From the NCBI GenBank assembly GCA_029866325.1, contig JARWZO010000019.1, forward strand, positions 543,598 to 607,597: a DNA stretch of 64,000 nucleotides, in the 5' to 3' direction. Shown here in pieces: positions 47,082-57,478 of the stretch. Position 1 is the first letter of the stretch, and every line of letters starts with the position of its first letter. The stretch comes from Fluviicola sp. Lineage in GTDB: Bacteria > Bacteroidota > Bacteroidia > Flavobacteriales_D > Crocinitomicaceae. The position numbers were made by a program, and so were the translations under genes. Below the pieces are notes generated by a model. The model was given only the letters and a program-made list of their open reading frames with translations, was not told where the DNA came from and searched no databases.

Positions 47082-48425
47082 CTAAAAACCTGATAATTCG
47101 TTAGCTGCTCTTCGTCCGCGAACTCGCGTACCTTCCATCAAACCGTCCATGTGACGATTCAACAGGTAAGATTCAATTTGCTGAAGTGTATCCAAAACAA
47201 CTCCCACCATGATCAACAATGATGTACCTCCAAAGAACATTTCAAATCCTGAGGTAATACCTGCAGCATGAGCAATGGATGGAAGGATCGCAATAATCGC
47301 CAGGAACAATGAACCCGGCAATGTAATTCGCGACACCAATGTATCAATGAAGTTCGCTGTTTCTTCACCCGGACGAACACCAGGTATAAACCCACCGTTT
47401 CGTTTCAAGTCATCAGCCATTTTACGAGGATTGATCATGATGGCCGTATAGAAATACGTGAACACAACAATCAACAAGCCCAATAATAGATTATACGTTA
47501 ATCCGTAAATATCACTCAAGTTAGTTTGGAACCAGCTTGGCTTTTCACCAGGAACACCACCTCCACTAAAGATCATTACCGGAATGGTCATAATTGCTTG
47601 AGCAAAGATAATTGGCATTACACCTGATGCGTTCACCTTCAATGGCAAGTAGCTTCTAGCTCCCTGCGCATCTGCAGCTCGCGCTCCAACAACTCTTTTG
47701 GCTGTATTGAGCGGAATTTTACGCACACCTTGCACAATCAGAATGGTTCCCACCACAATCAGCATAAACACTACGATCTCCAATACGATCAATAACGGTT
47801 GTCTCATTGCCACTTCCGAAAGGAAAGACTGAGGCAGACGCGCCAAGATACCTACTGTGATCAACAATGAAATACCGTTTCCGATTCCTTTGTCGGTAAT
47901 ACGTTCACCCAACCAAACCGCAAACATTGAACCCGCAACCATTACAATAATGGATTGAGCCCACCAAAGCGAACCTGCATCAACAGGCAACGCACCTTTT
48001 TGACCGATATACAACGTCAGGTAACTAGGTGCCTGAGCCGCACAGATAATGATAGTCAAAATTCGAGTGTAGTTATTGATTTGCTTACGACCAGATTCGC
48101 CTTCATTTTGCATTTTCTGTACTGCCGGAACGGCCATACCTAATAGTTGCATGATGATTGACGCACTGATATACGGCATGATTCCCAACCCCATAATGGA
48201 TGCGTTGGTGAAACCTCCTCCGGAGAACAATGATAATAACGTTTCTAACGTTCCTGCACCACCTGCCTCTTTTTGAGCGGAGGTTAGTGCTTCATAATTC
48301 ACACCTGGAAGAACGATAAAAGATCCGATACGGTAAACAAGAATAAGAGAAAGCGTTAAGATAATACGCTTTCTCAATTCTTCAACCTTCCAGATATTCT
48401 TTATGTTTTGTATAAACCGTTTCAT
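47082..48425 (-). CDS. secY: Preprotein translocase subunit SecY
   Basis: 447 residues with ten membrane helices forming the Sec channel. Seen: LILVYRIGSFIVLPGVNYEA near the start, FSGGGFTNASIMGLGIMPYI (plug and helix 2), MQNEGESGRKQINNYTRI, NGISLLITVGILARLP and GFIPGVRPGEETANFID (SecA/ribosome-binding loop). Encoded 23 nt after rplO as in most bacteria. Pairs with SecE/SecG encoded elsewhere. Confidence 0.98.
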   Translation of the reverse strand: MKRFIQNIKNIWKVEELRKRIILTLSLILVYRIGSFIVLPGVNYEALTSAQKEAGGAGTLETLLSLFSGGGFTNASIMGLGIMPYISASIIMQLLGMAVPAVQKMQNEGESGRKQINNYTRILTIIICAAQAPSYLTLYIGQKGALPVDAGSLWWAQSIIVMVAGSMFAVWLGERITDKGIGNGISLLITVGILARLPQSFLSEVAMRQPLLIVLEIVVFMLIVVGTILIVQGVRKIPLNTAKRVVGARAADAQGARSYLPLKVNASGVMPIIFAQAIMTIPVMIFSGGGVPGEKPSWFQTNLSDIYGLTYNLLLGLLIVVFTYFYTAIMINPRKMADDLKRNGGFIPGVRPGEETANFIDTLVSRITLPGSLFLAIIAILPSIAHAAGITSGFEMFFGGTSLLIMVGVVLDTLQQIESYLLNRHMDGLMEGTRVRGRRAANELSGF

Positions 48426-48448
48426 AGAAAAAATGTCGGCAAAGTTAA

Positions 48449-48895
48449 TTAGATTTCTGAAACATTACCACCTTGAGCTTCAATTCCTGATTTTGCAGTG
48501 CTTGAAAACTTGTGAGCGGTTACATTTACTTTCGCTTTTAATTCACCGCGACCCAATACTTTTACTAAGTCATTGCGAGAAATCAAACCGTTTTCACGTA
48601 ACACCTCCGGTGTAATATCAGTGATATTCTTACGCTCAGCAAGCGATTGAATAGCATCTAAATTAATTGCTTTATACTCAACGCGGTTAATGTTCTTGAA
48701 TCCGAATTTAGGCACACGACGTTGTAACGGCATCTGACCTCCTTCAAAACCAATTTTTGTTGAATAACCTGAGCGCGATTTAGCTCCTTTGTGACCACGT
48801 GTAGATGTTCCACCGTGACCAGATCCTTGTCCACGAGCGATTCTTTTCTCTGAAAGAACCGATCCTTTGGCAGGGGTTAAACTATTTAAATTCAT
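48449..48895 (-). CDS. rplO: Ribosomal protein L15
   Basis: About 148 residues starting at the ATG at 48895 (MNLNSLTPAKGSVLSEKRIA); the in-frame TTG at 48901 is unlikely. The N-terminal half is Gly/Arg-rich (GQGSGHGGTSTRGHKGAKS) and binds 23S rRNA. Then GQMPLQRRVPKFGFKNI and the globular part. 19 nt after rpmD. Confidence 0.97.
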   Translation of the reverse strand: MNLNSLTPAKGSVLSEKRIARGQGSGHGGTSTRGHKGAKSRSGYSTKIGFEGGQMPLQRRVPKFGFKNINRVEYKAINLDAIQSLAERKNITDITPEVLRENGLISRNDLVKVLGRGELKAKVNVTAHKFSSTAKSGIEAQGGNVSEI

Positions 48896-48914
48896 AGTCA
48901 ATTCGATTTTAGTA

Positions 48915-49091
48915 TTATTCTACCACTTTGATCAAATGCTCGACCTTCTTGATCATACCAAGAATCTGTGGTGTTGCTTCTTTCTCTACTATTTGGTTCA
49001 ACTTGCGGAATCCCAACGCCTGAATGGTTCGTTTTTGACGAGCCGGACGTTTGATAGCACTGCGAACCTGTTGAATTTTAATTGTTGCCAT
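48915..49091 (-). CDS. rpmD: Ribosomal protein L30
   Basis: Minus-strand translation from the ATG at 49091 gives 58 residues: MATIKIQQVRSAIKRPARQK, then RTIQALGFRKLNQIVEKEAT and a TAA. This is L30 of normal size, in its usual place between rpsE (11 nt) and rplO (19 nt). Confidence 0.95.
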   Translation of the reverse strand: MATIKIQQVRSAIKRPARQKRTIQALGFRKLNQIVEKEATPQILGMIKKVEHLIKVVE

Positions 49092-49102
49092 ACTATTTAA
49101 GA

Positions 49103-49621
49103 TTAACCGTTAAACACTTTATCCAAACTAATTCCACGCTGACGTGCAACTGTAACTGCATCACGCATGTTTGCCAATGCATCCATGGTTGCTTTTACCA
49201 CGTTGTGTGGGTTAGATGAACCTTGAGATTTCGCTAATACATTGTGAACACCTACTGACTCTAATACTGCACGCATCGCACCACCTGCGATTACACCTGT
49301 ACCTTCTGTAGCTGGCTTCAACAATACTTGTGCTCCACCGAATTTTCCTTTTTGTGCGTGAGGAACAGTTCCTCTTAAGATCGGAACCTTGATCAGGTTT
49401 TTCTTCGCGTCGTCAATACCTTTAGTAATTGCTTCGGTTACTTCCTTTGCTTTACCAAGACCATGACCTACGATACCGTGCTCATCACCTACCACAACGA
49501 TAGCTGAAAAACTGAATGTACGACCACCTTTTGTTACTTTGGTCACACGGTTTACAGATACCAATTTATCTTTAAGCTCAATTTCTGAGGCTTTAACTCT
49601 ATTTAATGCTTGTGCTGCCAT
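49103..49621 (-). CDS. rpsE: Ribosomal protein S5
   Basis: 172 residues. Contributes to decoding accuracy and mRNA unwinding at the entry pore. [40 protein letters not shown] and [19 protein letters not shown] are typical. 5 nt after rplR. Confidence 0.98.
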   Translation of the reverse strand: MAAQALNRVKASEIELKDKLVSVNRVTKVTKGGRTFSFSAIVVVGDEHGIVGHGLGKAKEVTEAITKGIDDAKKNLIKVPILRGTVPHAQKGKFGGAQVLLKPATEGTGVIAGGAMRAVLESVGVHNVLAKSQGSSNPHNVVKATMDALANMRDAVTVARQRGISLDKVFNG

Positions 49622-49626
49622 TACTC

Positions 49627-49980
49627 TTAAAATTTAAGTCCGCCTTCTCTTGCTGAATCGGCTAATGATTTAACGCGACCGTGGTACAAATAACCGTTAC
49701 GATCAAACACTACTGACTCAACGCCAGCTTTCACTGCTTTTTCAGCGATTTCTTTTCCTACAACAGCTGCTTGATCGATTTTATTTTTCTTATCGGCTGC
49801 TTTGTTGTTGTATGAAGATGCTGCGACCAGAGTAACTCCGTTTGTATCATCGATCAACTGAGCATAGATTTGCTTATTGGAACGATATACAGACAAACGA
49901 GGCAACTGAGCTGTACCAGAAATTTTCTTTCTGATTCTTCGCTTAATTTTTGCTCTTCTGTTTAATTTACTAAATGCCAT
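49627..49980 (-). CDS. rplR: Ribosomal protein L18
   Basis: 117 residues, binds 5S rRNA with L5. [39 protein letters not shown] and the end [20 protein letters not shown] are typical. 11 nt after rplF. Confidence 0.98.
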   Translation of the reverse strand: MAFSKLNRRAKIKRRIRKKISGTAQLPRLSVYRSNKQIYAQLIDDTNGVTLVAASSYNNKAADKKNKIDQAAVVGKEIAEKAVKAGVESVVFDRNGYLYHGRVKSLADSAREGGLKF

Positions 49981-49991
49981 AACTTCTAAAA

Positions 49992-50546
49992 TTATTTTTT
50001 ACCTGCAGATTTACCAGCTTTTCTTCTAATCTCTTCGCCCATGAAGCGAATACCTTTTCCTTTGTAGGGTTCAGGTTTACGAAGGGAACGTATCTTGGCG
50101 GCTACCTGACCCAAAAGTTGCTTATCGTATGACTCAAGAGTCACAACCGGAGCTTTACCTTTTTGAGTATCTGCAGATACCTTAATTTCTTTCGGAAGTT
50201 CGATAGCAATAGGGTGAGAGTATCCTAATGACAACTCCAACAGTTGACCTGTTGCAGTAGCACGATAACCTACACCAATTACCTCCATTTCCTTTTTGTA
50301 CCCTTCGGAAACACCTACAATCATGTTGTTAATCAAAGAACGGTATAAACCATGCTTTGCTCTATGATCTGGCGCATCAGACGCGCGGGTAAAAGTGATT
50401 TCGGAACCTTCGATGTTGATGGTTACACAAGAATCAAGTTCTTGTTGTAACTGTCCTTTCGGTCCTTTCACGGAAACTGTGCTTCCTTCCACTTTTACTT
50501 CAACTCCACTCGGGATTGTTACTGGGGATTTACCTATCCTTGACAT
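49992..50546 (-). CDS. rplF: Ribosomal protein L6
   Basis: 184 residues: two similar beta-rich domains, first [20 protein letters not shown], second [20 protein letters not shown], ending [20 protein letters not shown]. Lies near the factor-binding site of the 50S subunit. 20 nt after rpsH. Confidence 0.98.
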   Translation of the reverse strand: MSRIGKSPVTIPSGVEVKVEGSTVSVKGPKGQLQQELDSCVTINIEGSEITFTRASDAPDHRAKHGLYRSLINNMIVGVSEGYKKEMEVIGVGYRATATGQLLELSLGYSHPIAIELPKEIKVSADTQKGKAPVVTLESYDKQLLGQVAAKIRSLRKPEPYKGKGIRFMGEEIRRKAGKSAGKK

Positions 50547-50566
50547 TACTTGTGAATTGTTTCAAA

Positions 50567-50965
50567 TTAATATACGTAGCAGAGAACTTCTCCACCTACG
50601 TTTTCTTTTCTTGCTTCTTTGTCTGTGATCACACCTCTTGAAGTAGAAACGATAGCGATACCCAAACCATTCAATACACGTGGCATTTCAGCTGAGGCAC
50701 TATATTTACGAAGTCCCGGACGAGAAGCTCGTTGGATCTTAGTGATCGCCGGAACTTTAGTAGATGGGTTGTACTTCAAAGCGATTTTAATCACTCCTTG
50801 TTTGTCATCGTCTTCGAATTTGTAATTCGCGATATAACCTTGATCAAATAAGATCGCAGTCATTGCGCGTTTCACGTTTGAACCAGGAATTTCAACCATT
50901 TTCAAACGAGCTGCGCTTGCATTACGAATTCGTGTCAGATAATCTGCAATAGGATCTGTATACAT
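50567..50965 (-). CDS. rpsH: Ribosomal protein S8
   Basis: 132 residues. TDPIADYLTRIRNASAARL at the start, and the conserved end GLGIAIVSTSRGVITDKEAR. Primary 16S-binding protein; in E. coli S8 represses the spc operon, but I see no matching mRNA site here. Gap of 59 nt after rpsN. Confidence 0.98.
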   Translation of the reverse strand: MYTDPIADYLTRIRNASAARLKMVEIPGSNVKRAMTAILFDQGYIANYKFEDDDKQGVIKIALKYNPSTKVPAITKIQRASRPGLRKYSASAEMPRVLNGLGIAIVSTSRGVITDKEARKENVGGEVLCYVY

Positions 50966-51024
50966 GTCCTTTTTTCTTTATTAATTACTTGGTAGAGTTT
51001 CAATCCGTCAACTGACGAAGACTT

Positions 51025-51294
51025 TTACCAACTTGCTTTTTTAACACCCGGGATTTTACCAGCCAAGGCCATTTCACGGAAAGTAACACGTGAAATACCA
51101 AACTGACGCATATAACCACGAGGACGACCAGTCAAACCACAACGGTTGTGCAAACGAACTTTAGAAGAATTCGCTGGCAATTGTTGCAAAGCATCCCAAT
51201 CACCGGCAGCTTTCAATTCGGCACGTTTTGCGGCGAACTTAGCTACCATTTTTTCTCTTTTGCGCTCACGCGCTTTCATTGATTCCTTAGCCAT
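51025..51294 (-). CDS. rpsN: Ribosomal protein S14 (zinc-free form)
   Basis: 89 residues. [20 protein letters not shown], then [20 protein letters not shown] and [19 protein letters not shown]. Only one Cys in the region where the zinc form has four, so this is the long C- type. 5 nt after rplE. Confidence 0.98.
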   Translation of the reverse strand: MAKESMKARERKREKMVAKFAAKRAELKAAGDWDALQQLPANSSKVRLHNRCGLTGRPRGYMRQFGISRVTFREMALAGKIPGVKKASW

Positions 51295-51299
51295 CTTAC

Positions 51300-51851
51300 T
51301 TATTTTTTAATGAACGGGAATCCGAATGCATCTAACAATGCTCTTCCTTCTTCGTCGCTCTCAGCTGATGTAACAAATGTGATATCCATTCCTAAGATCT
51401 TGTTCACCTTATCGATGTCGATCTCCGGGAAAATGATGTGTTCTTTAACACCTAAGTTAAAGTTTCCGCGTCCGTCAAATCCTTTGGCATTAATACCTCG
51501 GAAGTCACGAGTACGTGGCAAAGCGATGGAAATGAAACGATCTAAGAAGTCGTACATTTTATCTCCGCGAAGCGTAACTTTCGTACCGATAGGCATTCCT
51601 TTACGCAATTTGAAGTTTGAAACGTCTTTTTTAGAATTCGTTGCCACTGCTTTTTGCCCTGCGATGCGTGAAACATCTGCGATAGCATGGTCAATGATTT
51701 TTTTGTCAGCAACCGCATCACCCAATCCCTGGCTGATAACGATCTTCTGCAATCTAGGTACGCGCATTACTGTTTTGTACCCAAATTTCTCAACCAATGC
51801 AGGAATAATCTCTGCACGGTACTGATCTTTTAGTCTTGGTGAATAACTCAT
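51300..51851 (-). CDS. rplE: Ribosomal protein L5
   Basis: 183 residues, 5S rRNA-binding and bridging to S13. [57 protein letters not shown] and [19 protein letters not shown] are typical. Its start shares one base with the rplX stop. Confidence 0.98.
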   Translation of the reverse strand: MSYSPRLKDQYRAEIIPALVEKFGYKTVMRVPRLQKIVISQGLGDAVADKKIIDHAIADVSRIAGQKAVATNSKKDVSNFKLRKGMPIGTKVTLRGDKMYDFLDRFISIALPRTRDFRGINAKGFDGRGNFNLGVKEHIIFPEIDIDKVNKILGMDITFVTSAESDEEGRALLDAFGFPFIKK

Positions 51852-52168
51852 TACTTGATCTCCTCTCCAGATTTTTTAGAATAACGTACTAACTTTCCTT
51901 TCTCGTTCAACTTACGACCGGTTCTAGAAGCTTGTCCTTTAATGACTACCATCAAGTTAGAGATATGAATTGTACCTTCTTTCTCGATGATTCCACCCTG
52001 AGGTTCCGAAGCACTAGGCTTCGTGTGACGTTTTACAACATTCACACCTCCAACGGTAGCACGTTCTTTTGTTCTATCAATCGTAAGGACAGTTCCTTCC
52101 TGTCCGTTTGACTCACCGCTTAGTACTTTAACAGTGTCGCCAATTTTGATGTGTAATTTCTTTTGCAT
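51851..52168 (-). CDS. rplX: Ribosomal protein L24
   Basis: 105 residues from the ATG at 52168 ([20 protein letters not shown]); an upstream alternative at 52207 would overlap rplN and is rejected. KOW motif region [20 protein letters not shown]. Assembly initiator of the 50S subunit. 10 nt after rplN. Confidence 0.97.
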   Translation of the reverse strand: MQKKLHIKIGDTVKVLSGESNGQEGTVLTIDRTKERATVGGVNVVKRHTKPSASEPQGGIIEKEGTIHISNLMVVIKGQASRTGRKLNEKGKLVRYSKKSGEEIK

Positions 52169-52178
52169 GACTAACTGA

Positions 52179-52547
52179 TTAAAGTACTTCGGGAGCAAGT
52201 GAAACAATTTTCATGTAATTGTTTTCACGAAGCTCGCGAGCTACGGGTCCAAAAATACGGGTTCCTCTCATCTCCCCCGCCTGATTCAAGATAACGCAAG
52301 CGTTATCATCGAAACGAATGTAAGAACCGTCTGGTCGGCGAACCTCCTTACGTGTTCTTACAATAACCGCCTTAGCGACCGATCCTTTTTTCACGGCACC
52401 AGAGGGCATTGCGCTCTTAACAGCTACGACAATTTTGTCTCCAACCGATGCGTAACGACGTTTTGTACCACCCAAAACACGGATGACCAATACTTCTTTC
52501 GCACCTGAATTGTCAGCAACTGCAAGTCTTGATTCTGATTGTATCAT
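52179..52547 (-). CDS. rplN: Ribosomal protein L14
   Basis: 122 residues. [20 protein letters not shown], then [18 protein letters not shown] and [19 protein letters not shown], a nearly invariant protein at the subunit interface. 9 nt after rpsQ. Confidence 0.98.
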   Translation of the reverse strand: MIQSESRLAVADNSGAKEVLVIRVLGGTKRRYASVGDKIVVAVKSAMPSGAVKKGSVAKAVIVRTRKEVRRPDGSYIRFDDNACVILNQAGEMRGTRIFGPVARELRENNYMKIVSLAPEVL

Positions 52548-52556
52548 TACAATAAA

Positions 52557-52814
52557 TTATTTTGCTCTTTCAATAATTTCTACTAATCTCCAGTTCTTGT
52601 TCTTTGACAAGGGACGGGTCTCCATGATTTTCACAGTATCACCAATATGGCAATCGTTGTTTTCATCGTGGGCGACAAATTTAGTAGTTTTTTTCACAAA
52701 CTTACCGTACTTCGGGTGTTTTACTTTACGTTCAACAGCAACAACGATTGATTTTTCCATCTTATCGCTAGTCACAGTCCCGACACGCTCTTTTCTTAAA
52801 TTACGCTTTTCCAT
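52557..52814 (-). CDS. rpsQ: Ribosomal protein S17
   Basis: 85 residues, OB fold: [40 protein letters not shown] and [20 protein letters not shown]. Binds the lower body of 16S rRNA. 31 nt after rpmC. Confidence 0.98.
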   Translation of the reverse strand: MEKRNLRKERVGTVTSDKMEKSIVVAVERKVKHPKYGKFVKKTTKFVAHDENNDCHIGDTVKIMETRPLSKNKNWRLVEIIERAK

Positions 52815-52845
52815 TTCAAGCTTCTTTTACTGGACTCGTCAAGCC

Positions 52846-53043
52846 TTAGGCTGACTGAGTCTCACGTTTTTTCAATTCAGTATTCAAACGAGCAATAGTT
52901 CGGCGAACGTCACGAATTTGGATTGGATTTTCGAGTGGAGTCACTGCATGTCCGATCTTCATTTTTGTTAACGTTTCTGATGAGTTCACCAAACGTGTTT
53001 TCAAGTCTTCAACTGAAAGTTTACTAATTTCTTGTTGTTTCAT
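52846..53043 (-). CDS. rpmC: Ribosomal protein L29
   Basis: 65 residues, two-helix protein near the exit tunnel. MKQQEISKLSVEDLKTRLVN, then PIQIRDVRRTIARLNTELKK. 8 nt after rplP. Confidence 0.97.
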   Translation of the reverse strand: MKQQEISKLSVEDLKTRLVNSSETLTKMKIGHAVTPLENPIQIRDVRRTIARLNTELKKRETQSA

Positions 53044-53051
53044 GGCTTCAA

Positions 53052-53480
53052 TTATTTACCAGGTATAACATAATCGTTACGCACGACAAACTTACATTTT
53101 ACAGGAAGTTTCTGTGCTGCCAAGCGCAATGCTTCTTTCGCGATTTCGTACGGAACGCCATCAGCTTCAAACATAATACGACCTGGTCTTACGACTGCCA
53201 CCCAGTGGCTTGGAGCACCTTTACCTTTACCCATACGTACCTCAGCTGGTTTAGCTGTTACCGGTTTGTCTGGGAAGATACGGATCCACACCTTACCTTC
53301 ACGTTTCATGTAACGCGTTACCGCGATACGAGAAGCTTCGATTTGGCGTGATGTAATCCATCCTGGCTCCAACGTTTTTAGTCCAAATGAACCGAACGCG
53401 ATAGTTGCGCCACGTTGAGCTTCACCACGGTTACGACCCTTTTGTACTCTTCTAAATTTGGTTCTCTTTGGAGATAACAT
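53052..53480 (-). CDS. rplP: Ribosomal protein L16
   Basis: 142 residues. [60 protein letters not shown] and [20 protein letters not shown]. Sits by the A-site tRNA; the Arg in [13 protein letters not shown] is in the segment hydroxylated in some bacteria. 23 nt after rpsC. Confidence 0.98.
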   Translation of the reverse strand: MLSPKRTKFRRVQKGRNRGEAQRGATIAFGSFGLKTLEPGWITSRQIEASRIAVTRYMKREGKVWIRIFPDKPVTAKPAEVRMGKGKGAPSHWVAVVRPGRIMFEADGVPYEIAKEALRLAAQKLPVKCKFVVRNDYVIPGK

Positions 53481-53503
53481 CTTTCGAAAATTTTAAATGG
53501 TAA

Positions 53504-54283
53504 TTACTTCTTTTTACGGTTGTCACCACCGCCGCGGTTTGCACCACCACGATTGTCTTTTCCACCAGGACGACGGTTTCCGCGATCACGGTCACCAGAT
53601 GGAGCACCACCTTTAGCGCCTTGAGCAGCCATTCCGACATTTGGAGAAAGATCACGACGACCGTAAACTTCACCTTTACAGATCCATACTTTGATACCGA
53701 TCAAACCGTAAGTAGTCAATGCCTCGCCTACTGCGTAATCGATATCTGCTCTGAACGTATGTAACGGAGTACGTCCATCTTTGTACATTTCCGAACGGGC
53801 CATCTCTGCACCGTTCAAACGACCTGAAATTTTCACTTTGATACCTTCGGCACCCATTCGCATGGTAGAACCGATAGACATCTTAATTGCACGACGGAAA
53901 GAAATGCGAGCTTCCAACTGACGAGCGATTCCATCCGCCACCAAACGAGCATCCAATTCAGGACGTTTCACCTCGAAGATGTTGATTTGGATTTCTTTTT
54001 TCGTCAATTTTTTCAACTCCTCTTTCAATTTGTCGACTTCCTGACCACCTTTACCGATAATCACACCCGGACGAGCCGTGTTGATTGTAACAGTAACGAG
54101 CTTGAGGGTACGCTCGATGATGATTTTCGCAATGCTTGCTCTGGATAAACGGGCGTGCAGATACTTACGGATTTTATCGTCTTCAACGATTTTATCGCGG
54201 TAGTCATCTCCACCGTACCAGTTAGATTCCCATCCGTGGATGAAACCTAGTCTATTACCTATTGGATTCGTTTTTTGTCCCAT
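53504..54283 (-). CDS. rpsC: Ribosomal protein S3 with Gly/Arg-rich tail
   Basis: 259 residues. [22 protein letters not shown] domain ([19 protein letters not shown]), and the C-terminal domain [20 protein letters not shown]. The last ~40 residues are a disordered Gly/Asn/Arg-rich basic tail ([14 protein letters not shown]), an extension beyond the ordinary ~220-residue core. Lines the mRNA entry pore. 10 nt after rplV. Confidence 0.98.
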   Translation of the reverse strand: MGQKTNPIGNRLGFIHGWESNWYGGDDYRDKIVEDDKIRKYLHARLSRASIAKIIIERTLKLVTVTINTARPGVIIGKGGQEVDKLKEELKKLTKKEIQINIFEVKRPELDARLVADGIARQLEARISFRRAIKMSIGSTMRMGAEGIKVKISGRLNGAEMARSEMYKDGRTPLHTFRADIDYAVGEALTTYGLIGIKVWICKGEVYGRRDLSPNVGMAAQGAKGGAPSGDRDRGNRRPGGKDNRGGANRGGGDNRKKK

Positions 54284-54293
54284 TTTCCTTCAA

Positions 54294-54707
54294 TTAATTT
54301 GTGCTGCTAACGCCGTCTTTTGAACCGACAACGATAGTAACGTGGTTAGACCGTTTACGAACTCGGTAAGCTCTACCTTGAGGAGCAGTCTGGATACGTT
54401 TTAACATACCAGCGCTTCCAACTTCAATAGTCTCTACCACTAATTTTTCATCTTCAATGCTTTTCCCTTCGTTTTTCGCTTCCCAGTTTGCAATTGCAGA
54501 ACGCAATAATTTGGATAAGCTCAACGAAGCATCTTTTGCATTGTGTTGCAATATGTTTAGAGCTTTGTTGACTTCAACACCGCGTACAAGATCCGCAACC
54601 AATCTCATTTTGCGTGGAGAGACAGAAGAGTTATTCAACTGCGCGATTGCAGTAAGGCTCTTCTCCTCTTTTAGTTTGTCAGCTCTTAATCTTTTTCTAG
54701 CGCCCAT
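54294..54707 (-). CDS. rplV: Ribosomal protein L22
   Basis: 137 residues. AQLNNSSVSPRKMRLVADLV, the extended hairpin that reaches into the exit tunnel (KRIQTAPQGRAYRVRKRSNH) and VTIVVGSKDG. The hairpin shows no obvious macrolide-resistance deletion. 16 nt after rpsS. Confidence 0.98.
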   Translation of the reverse strand: MGARKRLRADKLKEEKSLTAIAQLNNSSVSPRKMRLVADLVRGVEVNKALNILQHNAKDASLSLSKLLRSAIANWEAKNEGKSIEDEKLVVETIEVGSAGMLKRIQTAPQGRAYRVRKRSNHVTIVVGSKDGVSSTN

Positions 54708-54723
54708 GTCACTTGAATTTTAA

Positions 54724-55002
54724 CTATCTTTTTTTATCCTTTTTGTTACCACCATGACCACGGAAGTTACGCGTTGGAGAGAATTCTCCCAATTTGTGAC
54801 CTACCATGTTCTCTGTAACGAATACAGGAATAAACTTATTCCCGTTATGTACGGCAAATGTCAACCCGACGAAGTCAGGAGTGATACATGAAGCGCGTGA
54901 CCAGGTTTTAATAACTGATTTGCTTCCATTTGCTTGCGCGTCATCCACACGTTTTGACAACTTGTAGTGAACGAACGGCGGTTTTTTCAACGAACGACTC
55001 AT
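54724..55002 (-). CDS. rpsS: Ribosomal protein S19
   Basis: 92 residues. [40 protein letters not shown] and [20 protein letters not shown] are near-invariant. Head of the 30S subunit, with S13. 3 nt after rplB. Confidence 0.98.
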   Translation of the reverse strand: MSRSLKKPPFVHYKLSKRVDDAQANGSKSVIKTWSRASCITPDFVGLTFAVHNGNKFIPVFVTENMVGHKLGEFSPTRNFRGHGGNKKDKKR

Positions 55003-55005
55003 ACC

Positions 55006-55833
55006 TTATTTCTTTCTTCTTTCGATGATGAACTTATCTGAATACTTCTTCTTAGAACGTGTCTTATACCCTTTAGCAGGCATACCGTTACGTGAACGTG
55101 GAAGACCTCCGGCATTTCTACCTTCACCACCACCCATCGGGTGATCGACTGGATTCATTACCACACCACGAACGCGAGGACGACGACCTAACCAGCGAGA
55201 GCGACCTGCTTTCCCTGAAACGACTAATGAATGCTCTCCGTTAGAGACAGCACCGATAGTAGCCATACAAGTTACCAGGATCATACGTGTTTCACCAGAA
55301 GGCATTTTGATGATTGCATAGCGACCATCACGAGCGTTCAATTGCGCATACGTTCCAGCACCACGAGCGATAGCACCACCTTTTCCAGGGTGCAACTCAA
55401 TGTTGTGGATAACCGTTCCTAGTGGAACGTCGGATAAAAATAGTGCGTTACCTACGTTTGGTGTCGCAGTTTTTCCCGCTACTACTTTATCGCCAACTTT
55501 TAATCCTTCAGGTGCGATAATGTATCGTTTCTCACCATCCACATAATAAAGCAATGCGATACGAGCAGTACGGTTCGGATCATATTCGATTTGTTTCACA
55601 ACAGCAGGAATGTCTTGCTTGTCGCGTTTGAAATCGATGATACGGTACTTCTGCTTGTGACCACCACCCATGTAACGCATGGTCATACGACCATCGTTGT
55701 TCCGACCACCAGACTTACCAATACTACCAGTTACGAGGCTCTTTTCAGGAACGTTCGTAGTGACTTCCGAGTAAGTACTGTTGATCTTGTGTCTTTGCCC
55801 TGGAGTTGTAGGCTGAAATTTTCTAAGACCCAT
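55006..55833 (-). CDS. rplB: Ribosomal protein L2
   Basis: 275 residues. [60 protein letters not shown], and the C-terminal [20 protein letters not shown] that holds the conserved His near the peptidyl-transferase centre. 18 nt after rplW. Confidence 0.98.
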   Translation of the reverse strand: MGLRKFQPTTPGQRHKINSTYSEVTTNVPEKSLVTGSIGKSGGRNNDGRMTMRYMGGGHKQKYRIIDFKRDKQDIPAVVKQIEYDPNRTARIALLYYVDGEKRYIIAPEGLKVGDKVVAGKTATPNVGNALFLSDVPLGTVIHNIELHPGKGGAIARGAGTYAQLNARDGRYAIIKMPSGETRMILVTCMATIGAVSNGEHSLVVSGKAGRSRWLGRRPRVRGVVMNPVDHPMGGGEGRNAGGLPRSRNGMPAKGYKTRSKKKYSDKFIIERRKK

Positions 55834-55851
55834 CAGTTTCTTGTTAAAAAA

Positions 55852-56142
55852 TTAGTTAAACAAATCAATCGTTTCTCCTGCAGCAACAGTAATGATGGCT
55901 TTTTTCCATACTTTACTTGGTTGCTCAACGACACCTCTATTCGTAAATTTTGTAGAGGATTTACCACCGCCATAAGTGAGTGTGCGTACATTAACAACGT
56001 TAACTCCGTACATCTTTTCGACGGCACTTTTAATTTCGAGCTTATTAGCCGTTCTCTCAACAACGAATGAGAAACTGTTGCTCTTTTCAGTAGCTTCAGT
56101 TGCTTTCTCGGTGATGATTGGCTTTTTAATAATACTTTTCAT
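55852..56142 (-). CDS. rplW: Ribosomal protein L23
   Basis: 96 residues. IIKKPIITEKATEATEKSNS, then NKLEIKSAVEKMYGVNVVNV. Exit-tunnel rim protein that docks trigger factor and SRP; the family Glu needed for trigger factor docking should be in the NSFSFVVERTANKLE region. 5 nt after rplD. Confidence 0.97.
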   Translation of the reverse strand: MKSIIKKPIITEKATEATEKSNSFSFVVERTANKLEIKSAVEKMYGVNVVNVRTLTYGGGKSSTKFTNRGVVEQPSKVWKKAIITVAAGETIDLFN

Positions 56143-56147
56143 TGCAA

Positions 56148-56774
56148 TTAGTTTAGAATCTTTTCGATTACTGAAATTGAACTTTCGGTAAGCACTACTT
56201 TTTTCGCATTCAATACATCATACGTATTAACGGAATCAGCAGGTACTACTTTCACGCGTTGCAAGTTGCGGGAAGACAAGTAAACGTTATCGTTTCCTGC
56301 TCCTACGATCATCAACACTTTTTCGTTTGCCAAGTTCAAGTTGGTCAATAACGATTTGAATTCTGCTGTTTTCGGTGTTGCCAAAGCTACGTCTTCTAAG
56401 ATCATGATTGAATCCATTTTCGCTTTGTAAGCAAATGCTGACTTACGAGCTAAACGTTTCAACTTGATATTTAATTTGAAGTGGTAGTTGCGTGGACGTG
56501 GACCGAAGATACGACCACCACCAATACGAGTACCGGATTTCACACTACCTGCACGAGCACCACCGGTACCTTTTTGCTTCTTAATTTTTCTGGTAGATCC
56601 AGCGATCTCTGCTCTTTCTTTCGACTTGTGCGTTCCTTGACGACGATTTGCCAAGTGTTGCTTAACGTCTAAGTAAATCGCGTGATCATTCGGCTCAATA
56701 CCGAAGATCTCATCCGACAAGGATACTTTTTTGGAAGTAGCCTTTCCTTTGCTGTCAATTACTTTTACTTCCAT
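56148..56774 (-). CDS. rplD: Ribosomal protein L4
   Basis: 208 residues. The tunnel-lining loop is seen at about 45-105 (ANRRQGTHKSKERAEIAGST, KQKGTGGARAGSVKSGTRIG, GGRIFGPRPRNYHFKLNIK). In E. coli L4 also represses the S10 operon. The start shares one base with the rplC stop, so translation is coupled. Confidence 0.98.
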   Translation of the reverse strand: MEVKVIDSKGKATSKKVSLSDEIFGIEPNDHAIYLDVKQHLANRRQGTHKSKERAEIAGSTRKIKKQKGTGGARAGSVKSGTRIGGGRIFGPRPRNYHFKLNIKLKRLARKSAFAYKAKMDSIMILEDVALATPKTAEFKSLLTNLNLANEKVLMIVGAGNDNVYLSSRNLQRVKVVPADSVNTYDVLNAKKVVLTESSISVIEKILN

Positions 56775-57391
56775 TATTTCTCAATTGTTACGGTTGAACC
56801 TTTAGAACCAGGGATTGATCCTTTTACAATAAGCAGGTTTCTGTCAGTCATTACTTTCAAAACCTGTAGGTTTTCCATCTTCACACGTTTGTTACCCATC
56901 TGACCTGCCATACGCATTCCTTTGAATACACGTGCAGGATAAGAACATGCTCCGATTGAACCCGGTGCACGCAGACGGTTGTGTTGACCGTGTGTAGCTT
57001 GTCCAACCCCGCCAAATCCGTGACGTTTCACAACCCCTTGGAAACCTTTTCCTTTGGAAGTTCCTACTACACCAACGTATTCGCCCTCTTCGAACAACTC
57101 TACGTTAACAATATCTCCGAGACTAAGTGCGCTATCAAAACCTTTGAACTCTACCAAACGAGATTTCGGTGTTGTGTTCGCTTTTTTGAAGTGACCTTTC
57201 AATGCATTCGGCGTGTTTTTTTCTTTACGCTCTCCGAATCCTAATTGAATGGCCTCATACCCGTCTTTCTCTTGTGTTTTAACCTGAGTTACTACACAAG
57301 GACCAGCTTCTATTACCGTGCATGGTGTTGCCTTACCCTCGGCACTGTAGACGCTAGTCATTCCGATTTTTCTACCAATAATTCCAGGCAT
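56774..57391 (-). CDS. rplC: Ribosomal protein L3
   Basis: 205 residues. [20 protein letters not shown], and [20 protein letters not shown] followed by [20 protein letters not shown], the loop reaching the peptidyl-transferase centre; the Gln targeted by methylation in some bacteria is in that GFGG..THGQ region. It follows rpsJ after an 87-nt gap with a GC-rich hairpin (57442-57465). Confidence 0.98.
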   Translation of the reverse strand: MPGIIGRKIGMTSVYSAEGKATPCTVIEAGPCVVTQVKTQEKDGYEAIQLGFGERKEKNTPNALKGHFKKANTTPKSRLVEFKGFDSALSLGDIVNVELFEEGEYVGVVGTSKGKGFQGVVKRHGFGGVGQATHGQHNRLRAPGSIGACSYPARVFKGMRMAGQMGNKRVKMENLQVLKVMTDRNLLIVKGSIPGSKGSTVTIEK

Positions 57392-57441
57392 ACTTTACTA
57401 ATTATAAATTATAAATTATTAAAGTGATGTAAATTCCATTT

Positions 57442-57465
57442 GGGGGCGTGATGAATCGCGCCCCC
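57442..57465 (-). other. GC-rich hairpin in the rpsJ-rplC spacer
   Basis: GGGGGCG (57442-57448) pairs with CGCCCCC (57459-57465), 10-nt loop, in otherwise very AT-rich sequence. No T-run follows on the minus strand, so it is not a typical terminator. It lies 13 nt downstream of the rpsJ stop. Confidence 0.6.
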
Positions 57466-57478
57466 ACCGGACATTTCA

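Noticed and set aside
51310..51825. 171-residue plus-strand frame antisense to rplE
   Set aside because: Shadow of the L5 gene; no promoter or family match.
55591..56070. 159-residue plus-strand frame across rplB and rplW
   Set aside because: Shadow of two ribosomal protein genes; Thr/Val-rich composition reflects the antisense of codons there.
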